Assembly: GCF_000259075.1 (NCBI RefSeq)
Contig: NZ_AJKI01000031.1
Span: 1-64,000 of the forward strand
Origin: Marinilabilia salmonicolor JCM 21150
GTDB taxonomy: Bacteria; Bacteroidota; Bacteroidia; Bacteroidales; Marinilabiliaceae
Direction of reading: 5' to 3'
Length of the DNA stretch: 64,000 bases
In this document: positions 52,709 through 61,476 of the stretch, piece after piece
Layout of the letters: every line of letters begins with the position of its first letter
Position numbering within the stretch: the stretch's first letter is position 1
Notes under the pieces: model-generated
What the model saw: only the letters and a program-made list of their open reading frames with translations
Told to the model about the DNA's origin: nothing
Databases searched by the model: none
Made by a program: the position numbers and the translations under genes

Positions 52709-53224
52709 TTACATCGTTGCCAGTTTAGATTTAACAAGCTCCTCACAATCCACACTTTGGTCGGAATTGTAAAGAATCACCTGTGAGCTAACATCAAAGA
52801 TATAGATAAATCCCTGCTCTTCGCCCACTGCCTGTATCGCTTTTTCAACCTTTTCAATAATTGGCTGAAGCAACTCCTGCTCTTTTTGGGACAATGATTG
52901 TTGCGCCAACTTATTGAAATTCTGGATACGCTGATCATAGTCCTGAATTTCCTTTTCGCGGGTAGAACGAATCAATTGTGACAGTGAGTCACGCTGAGCC
53001 ATATAATTTGAATATTTATCATCAAGTTCCTGACTCATTACCTGCAACTGGCTTTGCAGTTTTTTTGCTTCTGCCTGCAATTCTTTATCAGCAGTTTGCT
53101 TCTCCGGAAGTTCGGTAATCAGTTTTTGAACATTCAAATGACCAAATTTCAAATCCTGTGCAGAAGACGTAGCCGAAGACAGAGCAACAAGCAATACAAG
53201 GGCAAATAGTTTAAATACCTTCAT
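52709..53224 (-). CDS. OmpH/Skp-like periplasmic chaperone (third paralogue)
   Basis: 171 residues with a signal peptide (about 1-22, SSATSSAQD). The mature protein is one long coiled-coil hairpin (QTADKELQAEAKKLQSQLQ ... LSQKEQELLQPIIEKVEKAIQAVGEE) ending in the body domain GFIYIFDVSSQVILYNSDQSVD. As in Skp, it would hold unfolded outer-membrane proteins for the BAM complex. It is the last of three tandem homologues downstream of bamA, separated from the second by a family A repeat. Confidence 0.92.
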   Translation of the reverse strand: MKVFKLFALVLLVALSSATSSAQDLKFGHLNVQKLITELPEKQTADKELQAEAKKLQSQLQVMSQELDDKYSNYMAQRDSLSQLIRSTREKEIQDYDQRIQNFNKLAQQSLSQKEQELLQPIIEKVEKAIQAVGEEQGFIYIFDVSSQVILYNSDQSVDCEELVKSKLATM

Positions 53225-53255
53225 CTTATTTCGATTAATTCTGTTTAATATAATT

Positions 53256-53427
53256 AATTAGTGTTTGTCCATAAAGAACCATTTACTGCGTTACGCTTGC
53301 CCGAAAATTCCTCATTTACTCAAGTAAACTGCGTATTTTCGGGCTTCGCAAGCCTTGTAACTGATTCTTTCTTGACAAACACATGACTAGAAACAAATTT
53401 TGCTTAGTTTATAGACGGACACTAATT
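53256..53427 (-). repeat. Family A structured element, copy A6
   Basis: Plus-strand ends TAGTGTTTGTCCATAAAG and TAGTTTATAGACGGACACTA, with AATTA at both borders. On the minus strand the inner stem GCCCGAAAAT/ATTTTCGGGC encloses CGCAGTTTACT...GTAAATGAG; the outer stem AAAGAATCAGTTAC pairs with GTAAATGGTTCTTT, one mismatch. Its right end supplies the TAG stop codon of the second skp gene. Confidence 0.87.
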
Positions 53428-53937
53428 AATACCCAGTTTGGTTTTCACCTGTGAGGTTACATCCACGCTCTGTTCAGATTGATAAACAGTAGCTCCTGAG
53501 TTGGCAGCAAATATATAAATAAATCCGCCTTCATCGCCCACTTCACCAATGGCCTTCTGCAATTTTTCCATAATAGGCTGTTGCAGTTGTTGTTGCTTTT
53601 GGGAAAGCTGCTGTTGTGTGGACTGGTAAAAAGCCTGAATCTTTTGTGAAGTCTCCATCAGTTGCTGCTCTTTTTGCTGACGAACAACAGCGCTGAGTGA
53701 TTCGGCAGTTTCCATATATTCCTGTTCCATCTTTTTATAATCCTCCTGCATCGTGGCAAGTTGATTCTCCAAACGGTCATATTCTCCTTCCAAATCCTGC
53801 TGCATCTGCTTAAACTCAGGCATTACCTGCATCACTTCCTGAACATTCACATGGCCAAATTTCAGATTTTGTGCATTCAGTCCGATGCTCAGAAAAAGGA
53901 GTACGGTTATTAGAGATGTAGTTGTAACTTTTTTCAT
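53422..53937 (-). CDS. OmpH/Skp-like periplasmic chaperone (second paralogue)
   Basis: 171 residues. Signal peptide about 1-22 (LLFLSIGLNAQN), then a coiled-coil hairpin unusually rich in glutamine (QQQLSQKQQQLQQPIMEKLQKAIGEV) and the body segment GFIYIFAANSGATVYQSEQSVD. It is closely similar to the third paralogue, suggesting a duplication. The last codons are AAT TAG, with TAG belonging to the end of a family A element, so the original 3' end may have been altered by insertion. The first paralogue's frame ends 49 bp upstream. Confidence 0.92.
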   Translation of the reverse strand: MKKVTTTSLITVLLFLSIGLNAQNLKFGHVNVQEVMQVMPEFKQMQQDLEGEYDRLENQLATMQEDYKKMEQEYMETAESLSAVVRQQKEQQLMETSQKIQAFYQSTQQQLSQKQQQLQQPIMEKLQKAIGEVGDEGGFIYIFAANSGATVYQSEQSVDVTSQVKTKLGIN

Positions 53938-53985
53938 AATAAACTTTTCTTTACTTTTCTATTTTGATTTTTAATACTGACATTT

Positions 53986-54510
53986 TTAATTACTGAAACC
54001 AAGTTCCCTAAGGATTTCATCACTGATGTTCTGTCTTGGCTTCACATACAGAATTCCCATATTACCGGCCATATCAAAGACTGCATCCAGATTATCCCTG
54101 TCAGCAACACTGCGGATGGCTTCATTTATCTTTTCCTGAATGGGCTGCAACAATGCTTCCTGACGCTTTACCAGTTCTCCTTCAGGTCCAAAATATTGCC
54201 TTTGAAGCTGTTTGGCCCGGTTTTCCAATCCGATAATTTCATTTTCACGCTGGGTCTTCATTTCGCCCGAAAGAAATACGCTCTCTTTCTGGTAATTTTT
54301 ATACAGTTTTTCAACTTCGGCATAAACCGATTGTATTTCCTGCTCCCACTGTTCCGAGGCCTGGTTTAATTGTTCCTGAGCAGCCTCATAAGCAGGAATA
54401 TTGGACATAATGTATTCCATATCAACAAAGGCATAACGTTGAGCCGAAACATTGGCCGAGCTAAAAAATATAGCTGCAACAGCCACGAATATAACAAAAT
54501 ACTTCTTCAT
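53986..54510 (-). CDS. OmpH/Skp-like periplasmic chaperone (first paralogue)
   Basis: 174 residues from the ATG at 54510 (MKKYFVIFVAVAAIFFSS); the frame opens at 54555 but the extra 15 residues would spoil the signal peptide. Signal peptide cleaved near SAQR. RYAFVDMEYIMSNIPAYEAAQEQLNQASEQWEQEI is the usual Skp/OmpH opening, and the C-terminal half has the body segment DAVFDMAGNMGILYVKPRQNISDEIL. It follows bamA after a gap filled by a family A repeat. Confidence 0.93.
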   Translation of the reverse strand: MKKYFVIFVAVAAIFFSSANVSAQRYAFVDMEYIMSNIPAYEAAQEQLNQASEQWEQEIQSVYAEVEKLYKNYQKESVFLSGEMKTQRENEIIGLENRAKQLQRQYFGPEGELVKRQEALLQPIQEKINEAIRSVADRDNLDAVFDMAGNMGILYVKPRQNISDEILRELGFSN

Positions 54511-54589
54511 TGCTCTCAATTTTAAGTCCTTAATTAAGTTCTTTATACAGAACACACAAAAACCAAACCATTTTTATTTTTTGCGTTTT

Positions 54590-54757
54590 TGTAACCGGAT
54601 AAACTAAGTAAAGTCTGCTTTTAGTCCTGTTTCTGGTCAGAAAGTGCCAATTGCTAGGCTTGCGAAGCCGCCAAAAACGGAGTTTACTAATCGTAAATGA
54701 GTATTTTGGCGGTAAGCGTAACGACGCAAGTGGTACTTTATGGACAGAAACTAATTA
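54590..54757 (+). repeat. Family A structured element, copy A7
   Basis: Right end ACTTTATGGACAGAAACTAATTA; the left end is degraded (about 54590). Inner stem GCCGCCAAAA/TTTTGGCGG encloses CGGAGTTTACT...GTAAATGAG. Identical to A2 over 100 of 101 positions (54622-54722 versus 10458-10558). It abuts the bamA stop codon and is antisense to bamA. Confidence 0.86.
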
Positions 54758-57334
54758 GAAATTCTGTCCAATCACAAAATGGAAGTTACTTCCATTGGCA
54801 TTAGGACGTCCGGAAACTTCATCAAATCCATATCCCCAATCGATTCCCATCAATCCGAAAATCGGAAGGAATATCCGAACGCCAAAACCTGCGGACCGCT
54901 TCAACCCAAACGGGTTATAATCTCTGAACTCTGACCATGAATTACCTGCTTCGGCAAATACCAATCCATAAACTGTAGCAGATGGCTGAAGCGTTAAAGG
55001 ATACCTCAACTCAAGGGCAAGTTTATTGTATATATTACCATCCTGACGGCCTTCCGGACTGTATGGAGTAAGAGAGGCATTTTCATAACCCCGCAAACCA
55101 ATGGTTTCGCTACCATAATAACTATAACCTGACATGCCATCTCCTCCCAGCACAAACTTCTCAAAAGGTGATTTCTTATTCTCATCAAAGTATCCCAGGA
55201 ATCCACCTTCCACTTTAGTCATCATGACCAGTTTACCAACATTATCAAGGGACTTAAACATATTTCCCTTAAATGTCCATTTATGGTATTCCACCCATTT
55301 GTAACGCTCTTCATCCGGCATTTCTTCGTCCGAATAGTTTAAATCATCAAAATAAGAGTAGGGAGGTGTGAACTCCAAACCAAGACTAAAATTAGATCCG
55401 TTTCGGGTATAAAGCGGATTGTCAATAGAGTTACGAGAGAACATCACCTTAAAGTTAAGGTTATTACTGTTACCATTTTCCATCAGAAAGTAGGCCCAGT
55501 TTTTAAGATCGTAACGCTGGTAACTCAACTGGGTATAAAACTGAAAATAGTCATCTGGCCAACGCAAGCGTTTTCCAAAACCAACAGAAAGACCTGTTAC
55601 TTTGAGGTGTTCATCAGGATCCTCTTCGAGTGGCTGATACCCATAGCCATAACCGCCGTAACCGCCATAGCTGCCGTAGCTACCATAACTACTGTATGGA
55701 TTACTACCATAGTAATAACTGCTATTGGTTCCGGTCTGAATAGAATGATACACTGATACACTTAATGAATTAGGTTTCCTTCCGCCCAACCAGGGCTCGG
55801 TAAATGAAAAGCTATACGACTGGTAGTATTTCCCGTTGGTCTGAGCTCTCAGTGAAAGTGTTTGTCCATCTCCTGTGGGAAGAGGTCTCCATGCCTCCTT
55901 ATTAAAAATATTCCGTACTGAGAAATTGGTAAATTTCAATCCCAGGGAGCCGACGAACATTCCGCCGCCCCAACCACCGGATAATTCTACCTGGTCATTG
56001 GCTTTCTCAACCAGATTGTATTCCAGATCCACGGTTCCTTTTTCGGGATCGGGCAATGGCACGGGATTAATATTCTCCGGGTCGAAATGCCCCAACTGTG
56101 AAAGTTCCCGGACTGTACGGATCAACTCTGATTTATCAAACAACTCACCCGGCTTGGTTCTGAGTTCACGACGAACTACATGCTCGTGCGTTTTTGTATT
56201 TCCTTTGATGATCACCTGATCTATGGTAGCCTGTTGCCCTTCGTAAACACGCATTTCAAGATCCACTGTATCGTTATGAATTTTAACATCAACAGGTTCT
56301 ATGTTGCTAAACAAATATCCACTGTTCATATAGAGATTATGCACCGCATCGTCATCGACAAACAGACGCTCATCAAGCCTTGTCTGATTAAACACATCAC
56401 CTTCTTCAATTCGCAGTTTCTCACTCAGATAAGGGCCCGGATAAACTGTATTTCCGACCCATGAAATATTTCCGAAATAGTATTTATTCCCTTCACTGAT
56501 GTTAATCTTAATATCAACAGTGTTATCTTCATTCCGACTTACATCCTCCGATACAATATAAGCATCCCGGTATCCCTCTTCATTGTACTTTTCTATGATT
56601 CGATCCAGGTCTGCCTCATATTCATCCTTCACAAACTTTTTAGTTCTGAAGAAGTTCAGAATCTTCCCTTTTTCATTGGTTTTCTTTGTGAACCGGTTCA
56701 GTTTATGATCAGAGAATACGGTGTTTCCCTCAAATTCAAGGGAATTAACCTTTACCTTGTCTTTTTTATCAACATCAATATCCAGAAAAACATGATTGGG
56801 CTTATCCTGATCATCACGCTGCACAATAGACACCTCTGCATTAAAAAATCCTTTATCTACAAAATGCTGTTTAATATATCTTTTGGCCCTGTCGATCAGG
56901 TAAGGAGTAACCTGGGAGCCCTTCATCATCGATATTTTTGTTGAAATATCTTCAATTTCAGATTTTTTCAATCCTGAAAAATTGATTTCTGAAAGACGGG
57001 GTCGCTCCTGCAAATAAATATTCAGCCAGATGTTTTTCCCTTCAATCTTATCCACAGATATTTTTACATCGGAAAAAAGTCCGTATTCCCAGTATTTTTT
57101 AATTGCATCGGAGATATCTTCTCCCGGCACCGAAATGGTTTGTCCAACCCTGAGCCCTGACAGATTTGCCAAAATCGCAGGATCATTATTAAGGTCACCT
57201 GTGACATTAATCTCTGCAATAATATATTCTTTAGGAGACCCTGAATAGGATATTTCGGGAACACCCTCCTGAGCATTCACACCAATAAAAGAAATCAACA
57301 GAAGGAAGAAAAGTACGAGCGAGTGTTTAATCAT
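54755..57334 (-). CDS. bamA: Outer-membrane protein assembly factor BamA
   Basis: BamA folds and inserts beta-barrel proteins. 859 residues: signal peptide (about 1-21), five POTRA domains to about residue 450 (the last includes VIIKGNTKTHEHVVRRELRTKPGELFDKSELIRTVRELSQLGHF), then a 16-strand barrel with GLKRSAGFGVRIFLPIFGLMGIDWGYGFDE near the end and a C-terminal Phe. LRGYENASLTPYS contains the VRGF/Y-type lid-lock motif. A Gly/Tyr/Ser-rich run lies in an extracellular loop at about 533-565. It belongs to porG-uppS-bamA-skp. Its stop is next to a family A repeat. Confidence 0.96.
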   Translation of the reverse strand: MIKHSLVLFFLLLISFIGVNAQEGVPEISYSGSPKEYIIAEINVTGDLNNDPAILANLSGLRVGQTISVPGEDISDAIKKYWEYGLFSDVKISVDKIEGKNIWLNIYLQERPRLSEINFSGLKKSEIEDISTKISMMKGSQVTPYLIDRAKRYIKQHFVDKGFFNAEVSIVQRDDQDKPNHVFLDIDVDKKDKVKVNSLEFEGNTVFSDHKLNRFTKKTNEKGKILNFFRTKKFVKDEYEADLDRIIEKYNEEGYRDAYIVSEDVSRNEDNTVDIKINISEGNKYYFGNISWVGNTVYPGPYLSEKLRIEEGDVFNQTRLDERLFVDDDAVHNLYMNSGYLFSNIEPVDVKIHNDTVDLEMRVYEGQQATIDQVIIKGNTKTHEHVVRRELRTKPGELFDKSELIRTVRELSQLGHFDPENINPVPLPDPEKGTVDLEYNLVEKANDQVELSGGWGGGMFVGSLGLKFTNFSVRNIFNKEAWRPLPTGDGQTLSLRAQTNGKYYQSYSFSFTEPWLGGRKPNSLSVSVYHSIQTGTNSSYYYGSNPYSSYGSYGSYGGYGGYGYGYQPLEEDPDEHLKVTGLSVGFGKRLRWPDDYFQFYTQLSYQRYDLKNWAYFLMENGNSNNLNFKVMFSRNSIDNPLYTRNGSNFSLGLEFTPPYSYFDDLNYSDEEMPDEERYKWVEYHKWTFKGNMFKSLDNVGKLVMMTKVEGGFLGYFDENKKSPFEKFVLGGDGMSGYSYYGSETIGLRGYENASLTPYSPEGRQDGNIYNKLALELRYPLTLQPSATVYGLVFAEAGNSWSEFRDYNPFGLKRSAGFGVRIFLPIFGLMGIDWGYGFDEVSGRPNANGSNFHFVIGQNF

Positions 57335-57344
57335 TACTATTTTT

Positions 57345-58091
57345 TTATTTTTTTACCTGATCACTGATTTTCCCAAAGCGTCTTTCTCTACTCTGATAAT
57401 CGAGTAGCGCTTCGAAAAAATGTTCCTTGCGAAAATCAGGCCACAATACATCACAGAAATATAATTCTGAATAAGCAATTTGCCAAAGCAGGAAATTACT
57501 AATGCGCAACTCCCCACTGGTTCTGATTAGAAGTTCGGGATCAGGCATCTTTGCAGTTTCCAAATATTGACCAAATAAATCAGAATTTATTTCGGAAGGA
57601 TCCAATTTATTATCTTTAATTTCGAGGGCTATCTTTTTTACACCTTCTATAATTTCCCACCTGGAGCTGTAGCTCAACGCAAGCACAAGAGTCAATCCGT
57701 CATTGTCTTTTGTCTGTTCAATGCAGGCAGCCAGTTTGTCCTGAACTCCCCGGGGAAGATTTTCTTTACAACCAATGGATTTGAGCTTGACATTATTATC
57801 CATCAACGTCTTGGTCTCAGAGGCAATGGTAGAAACCAACAACGACATCAATGCATCAACCTCGTTTTTGGGACGATTCCAGTTTTCAGTAGAAAAAGCA
57901 TAAAGTGTAAGGAATTTCATGCCCAGTTCGGCAGCAGCTTCAGTAACTTCACGAACGGCCTTCACCCCGTTTTTATGTCCAAAAACCCTGACATTACCTC
58001 GCTTTTTTGCCCATCGACCGTTCCCATCCATAATAATGGCCACATGGGAAGGCAATTTTTCTTTATCCAGTTGTTCTTTAACTGATGACAT
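57345..58091 (-). CDS. uppS: Isoprenyl (undecaprenyl) diphosphate synthase
   Basis: Makes the C55 lipid carrier used for peptidoglycan and O-antigen. 248 residues; the active-site loop is HVAIIMDGNGRWAKKRG with Asp22, followed by GHKNGVKAVREV and LTLYAFSTENWNRPKNEVD. The C-terminal RTSGELRISNFLLWQIAYSELYF carries conserved Arg/Ser residues. It overlaps neither neighbour but is tightly placed between porG (23 bp) and bamA (10 bp). Confidence 0.97.
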   Translation of the reverse strand: MSSVKEQLDKEKLPSHVAIIMDGNGRWAKKRGNVRVFGHKNGVKAVREVTEAAAELGMKFLTLYAFSTENWNRPKNEVDALMSLLVSTIASETKTLMDNNVKLKSIGCKENLPRGVQDKLAACIEQTKDNDGLTLVLALSYSSRWEIIEGVKKIALEIKDNKLDPSEINSDLFGQYLETAKMPDPELLIRTSGELRISNFLLWQIAYSELYFCDVLWPDFRKEHFFEALLDYQSRERRFGKISDQVKK

Positions 58092-58114
58092 ACATTTTAT
58101 TCTTCGTCATATTT

Positions 58115-58849
58115 CTAATAACCGGCATTGCAGGGAACATTTCTATGAAAAATATCCATAGTAACAAACACGCCTGCAAATGAATACCAATCATTGTTAT
58201 GCCAATCCGAAGGTTGCTGAAACCCATAAGGATCAGTGGGATTGATATCTCCGGAGCCAATGAAATCCAGGTCGTCAACAAAAGTTTTCCTGAAAGTCCA
58301 TTCCAGTCCAACATGCAACCAGTCAACAGGTTTCCATTTCACCCCTGCACCGAACGGCAAAGATAATATAAAATGTGGGTTTTCAGAACCTCCTGAACCA
58401 TTGGATTCATAACGTCGGTAAACTGTATAAGCCAGCCCCCCGCTGATAAAAGGCGTAAAACGGGTTTCCTTACGACGAAAAGGATGATCATACTCAAAAA
58501 AATTTATTTCCAACTGGGTGGAAATATCAGCCATTGATCTCTGAAAACTATAAGAAGCAGAACTTCGTCCGGATGTGGATGGGTATTGAATTCCGGACTG
58601 TGGATAATGCCCTCCAATTTCAACGGAAGTCAGGGTTCCCTTAAAAGCAATTCGTTCGTTAAACACCACTCGCACGAGTGCTCCAACAGCCGGCTTGGCA
58701 TTGTAAAACTGTTTGTCCGGGTTCAGATCACCATTGTAGTAAGAGGTTCCCAAAAACAAACCTCCCTCTATCCGCTCCTGGGAAGAACCCGAAACGGTGG
58801 AAAAGAGAGTAATGATGAGCACAGTAATAATATGGCCTTTACAACGCAT
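58115..58849 (-). CDS. porG: PorG-like type IX secretion outer-membrane protein
   Basis: 244 residues from the ATG at 58849 (MRCKGHIITVLIITLFSTVSGSSQ), with a signal peptide; the longer frame from 58888 is not favoured. The mature part starts ERIEGGLFLGTSYYNGDLNP, the opening of DUF6089/PorG, and continues as alternating strands ending SFAGVFVTMDIF. PorG is an outer-membrane partner of the PorK/PorN ring of the type IX secretion system in Bacteroidota. Immediate upstream position relative to uppS-bamA matches the usual order. Whether T9SS is complete cannot be judged here. Confidence 0.85.
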   Translation of the reverse strand: MRCKGHIITVLIITLFSTVSGSSQERIEGGLFLGTSYYNGDLNPDKQFYNAKPAVGALVRVVFNERIAFKGTLTSVEIGGHYPQSGIQYPSTSGRSSASYSFQRSMADISTQLEINFFEYDHPFRRKETRFTPFISGGLAYTVYRRYESNGSGGSENPHFILSLPFGAGVKWKPVDWLHVGLEWTFRKTFVDDLDFIGSGDINPTDPYGFQQPSDWHNNDWYSFAGVFVTMDIFHRNVPCNAGY

Positions 58850-58961
58850 TGTTATATTTTGGATTTCCCATCTGAAAAATAACGGCAACTACAACCTTAA
58901 AAAAGTTGCGCTGCCTCATCCCTACTTAACGGGTGTAAGTGCGGAATATTGTCATAAGAAG

Positions 58962-59840
58962 TCAATTTCGACGGTCAGCCCCCCACATCAGCTTATTTCT
59001 CAAAGTGCTGTAGAAGCTCTGATCAGTACGCTCCACCATTTTTATGGGGAAACCGGCTTTTCGGATTTTCAGCTCAGTGCCTTCTTCCACCACAACACTG
59101 CGGGAATCAAGGCTGGCAAGAAATTTCCCTCCACGCCCTTCCACTTTCAACGTAAGCTCCATATTGTCAGGCACAACCAACGGCCTCACCGTCAGGTTAT
59201 GCGGTGCAATTGGGGTTATTATTATCCCCTGTGAAGAGGGGTGCATTATAGGCCCCCCAACGCTAAGTGAATAGGCCGTAGATCCGGTGGGGGTACTCAC
59301 GATTAGCCCATCGGCCCAGTACGAATTAAGATATTCGTTATCCAGATAAGTATGAATGGTAATCATGGAAGAACTGTCCTGCTTGTGGACCGCAAATTCG
59401 TTGAGTGCAAAATTAAAATCGTCCACAATTCCGGTAGGGCTGATCAATTCCAGCAATGATAATTCCTTAACTTTATACCTGCCAAGATCAATCTCCTCCA
59501 GAGCAACGGGCAATTCATTCCGGGAAATATCGGCCAGAAAACCCAAACGACCACTGTTAATGCCGACGATGGGAATGCCCGAGTCCCGAACAATAGTGAC
59601 TGCCTGAAGAAAAGTACCATCTCCTCCGATACTAAAAAGCATATCCACCGCGGGCAAATCCTCCGAGGAAGAAAAAAAGCCTGTAACTTCAGGTTTCAGG
59701 TCAAATTTATCGGAAAGAAACTCGTAAAACGGTTTATATATATATATCCTGGTCCCTTTTTTATGCAAATAGTCAAACAGTTGTCTGCAATTCTCATAAA
59801 AAACATCACCAAAGCTTTTTCCAAATATGGCAATTTCCAT
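58962..59840 (-). CDS. nadK: NAD kinase
   Basis: Phosphorylates NAD to NADP. 292 residues. Catalytic GGDGTFLQA (Asp at about 74) and the NE-type motif FALNEFAVHK, followed by ADGLIVSTPTGSTAYSLSVGGPI which binds the nucleotide. IGINSGRLGFLADI is a further family motif. It lies between the CBS-domain gene and porG on the minus strand, and spacing (45 and 113 bp) allows a common transcript. Confidence 0.97.
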   Translation of the reverse strand: MEIAIFGKSFGDVFYENCRQLFDYLHKKGTRIYIYKPFYEFLSDKFDLKPEVTGFFSSSEDLPAVDMLFSIGGDGTFLQAVTIVRDSGIPIVGINSGRLGFLADISRNELPVALEEIDLGRYKVKELSLLELISPTGIVDDFNFALNEFAVHKQDSSSMITIHTYLDNEYLNSYWADGLIVSTPTGSTAYSLSVGGPIMHPSSQGIIITPIAPHNLTVRPLVVPDNMELTLKVEGRGGKFLASLDSRSVVVEEGTELKIRKAGFPIKMVERTDQSFYSTLRNKLMWGADRRN

Positions 59841-59884
59841 ACTTTTTTTGTGAACGAAGATAAAAAATAAGCAACAAACAAGCG

Positions 59885-60550
59885 TTAAACCCCCAGATAT
59901 TTCATTAGTGACTCGTAATTCCGACGGGTGGTATCATCCACCTGAGATTCGCCGGAGTAAACAGCATTCACTTTATAACCGTAACGTTCAAAAGCGTTTA
60001 TCACCCCACCGGCATCAACCCTATTGAGTTTAATGGTGATTTTAAGTTGCTCGGTAGCTTTACTTTGAGAAGCATAAAGACTCAGGACCTTGGCATCGGC
60101 ATCTTCCACAATTCGTGCAATCTCGGAAAGAGCATAATCTCTCGGCCCCAGTTCTATTTCTATAATACCTCCCGGGGTTGGAGCAGCAATCAACTCGGAA
60201 AACCTGAGCAGTAAATCATTTTGTGTTATGACACCAATATAATCCTGATCAGGACTCAGAACAGGAACAACAGTCAGTTTAAGCCGGGATGCAATCTCCA
60301 CAACATCATAGATGTGCTGATGTGCGAATACATATGGCTTGATCAGTGACAAGCGGTGATTGCCCAATGGCTCATCAGCAGAATTCAAATCATAGATGTC
60401 AGCATCAGAAATAAGGCCTAGAAAAACCTTATTGTTGACGATGGGTAAATGGGACACACGAAATGCCTCCATCCAGGCCAGGGCATTAACCCCTGTATCG
60501 GACGTTTTTAAGGACGGAATGATGTCTGAAATTAAATCTTTTGCCAACAT
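59885..60550 (-). CDS. Two-CBS-domain protein with C-terminal ACT-like domain
   Basis: 221 residues: two CBS motifs (about 1-125: LISDIIPSLKTSDTGVNALAWMEAFRVSHLPIV and PYVFAHQHIYDVVEIASRLKLTVVPVLSPDQDYIGVIT) that bind adenosine nucleotides, then an ACT-like part (about 140-215: GIIEIELGPRDYALSEIARIVEDADAKVLSLYAS). It could be a small nucleotide sensor. It precedes nadK, a common pairing in this phylum. No catalytic domain is present. Confidence 0.88.
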   Translation of the reverse strand: MLAKDLISDIIPSLKTSDTGVNALAWMEAFRVSHLPIVNNKVFLGLISDADIYDLNSADEPLGNHRLSLIKPYVFAHQHIYDVVEIASRLKLTVVPVLSPDQDYIGVITQNDLLLRFSELIAAPTPGGIIEIELGPRDYALSEIARIVEDADAKVLSLYASQSKATEQLKITIKLNRVDAGGVINAFERYGYKVNAVYSGESQVDDTTRRNYESLMKYLGV

Positions 60551-60751
60551 AAAAATGCGCTTTCCGGAAATACTTTGTAAATTTGCTGTTGCTTTAAGAT
60601 AATTATTTTATTCAAAACAGCATTCATATCAACCATAAAACTTACAATACAATCCCATTTTGTTGGGAAAATACACTCAAAATTTTAAACAAACAAAACA
60701 TTTTACTGTTTTTCTATATTTCTCAGAAATAAGTATTGGAACTTTTTTATC

Positions 60752-61474
60752 ATGACAAAACTCAGCGTAAACATAAATAAGATTGCAACCCTACGAAACT
60801 CAAGAGGCGGGAACATCCCGGATGTTGTAAAAGCGGCTGTTGATGTGCAGGAATTCGGAGCCCAGGGTGTCACCGTTCACCCACGCCCTGACGAGCGACA
60901 CATTAAATACAGGGATGTACACGACATCCAGAGAGTCATAAAGACCGAATTTAACATTGAAGGGTATCCATCCCCAAGATTTCTGGAACTGGTAAAAGCA
61001 GTTCGGCCCCACCAGGTAACCCTTGTTCCCGATCCGCCCGAGGCCATTACTTCCAATTCGGGCTGGGACACCATCACTCACCTCTCTTATTTACAGGATG
61101 TCATTGGTGAATTGAAAGAGTATGGTATCAGAACCTCCATCTTTATTGACACCAACCCCGATTTCATCGTCAACGCTGCCAAAACAAATACCGACAGGAT
61201 AGAACTTTACACTGAGCCTTTTGCCACAGATTACCCAAAAAATCCGGAAAAAGCCATTGCCCCTTTCGTGGAAGCAGCCAACATTGCCAACAAGGCAGGC
61301 CTGAGAATCAATGCAGGTCACGATCTGAATCTTGAAAACCTGAAGTTTTTCAATGAGAGAATTCCCTTTTTGAAAGAAGTCTCCATCGGACACGCACTTA
61401 TCAGCGATGCCCTATACTATGGACTCGAGCGAACCATTAATATGTATAAAGACCTTCTGATTAAAGAAAAATAG
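60752..61474 (+). CDS. pdxJ: Pyridoxine 5'-phosphate synthase
   Basis: Condenses 1-deoxyxylulose 5-phosphate with 3-amino-2-oxopropyl phosphate to pyridoxine phosphate, the last step of the DXP-dependent vitamin B6 pathway. 240 residues; the TIM barrel shows [47 protein letters not shown] and [11 protein letters not shown]...[12 protein letters not shown], all typical. Divergent from the CBS gene; the alpha/beta hydrolase starts two bases after its stop. Confidence 0.97.
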   Translation: MTKLSVNINKIATLRNSRGGNIPDVVKAAVDVQEFGAQGVTVHPRPDERHIKYRDVHDIQRVIKTEFNIEGYPSPRFLELVKAVRPHQVTLVPDPPEAITSNSGWDTITHLSYLQDVIGELKEYGIRTSIFIDTNPDFIVNAAKTNTDRIELYTEPFATDYPKNPEKAIAPFVEAANIANKAGLRINAGHDLNLENLKFFNERIPFLKEVSIGHALISDALYYGLERTINMYKDLLIKEK

Positions 61475-61476
61475 AG

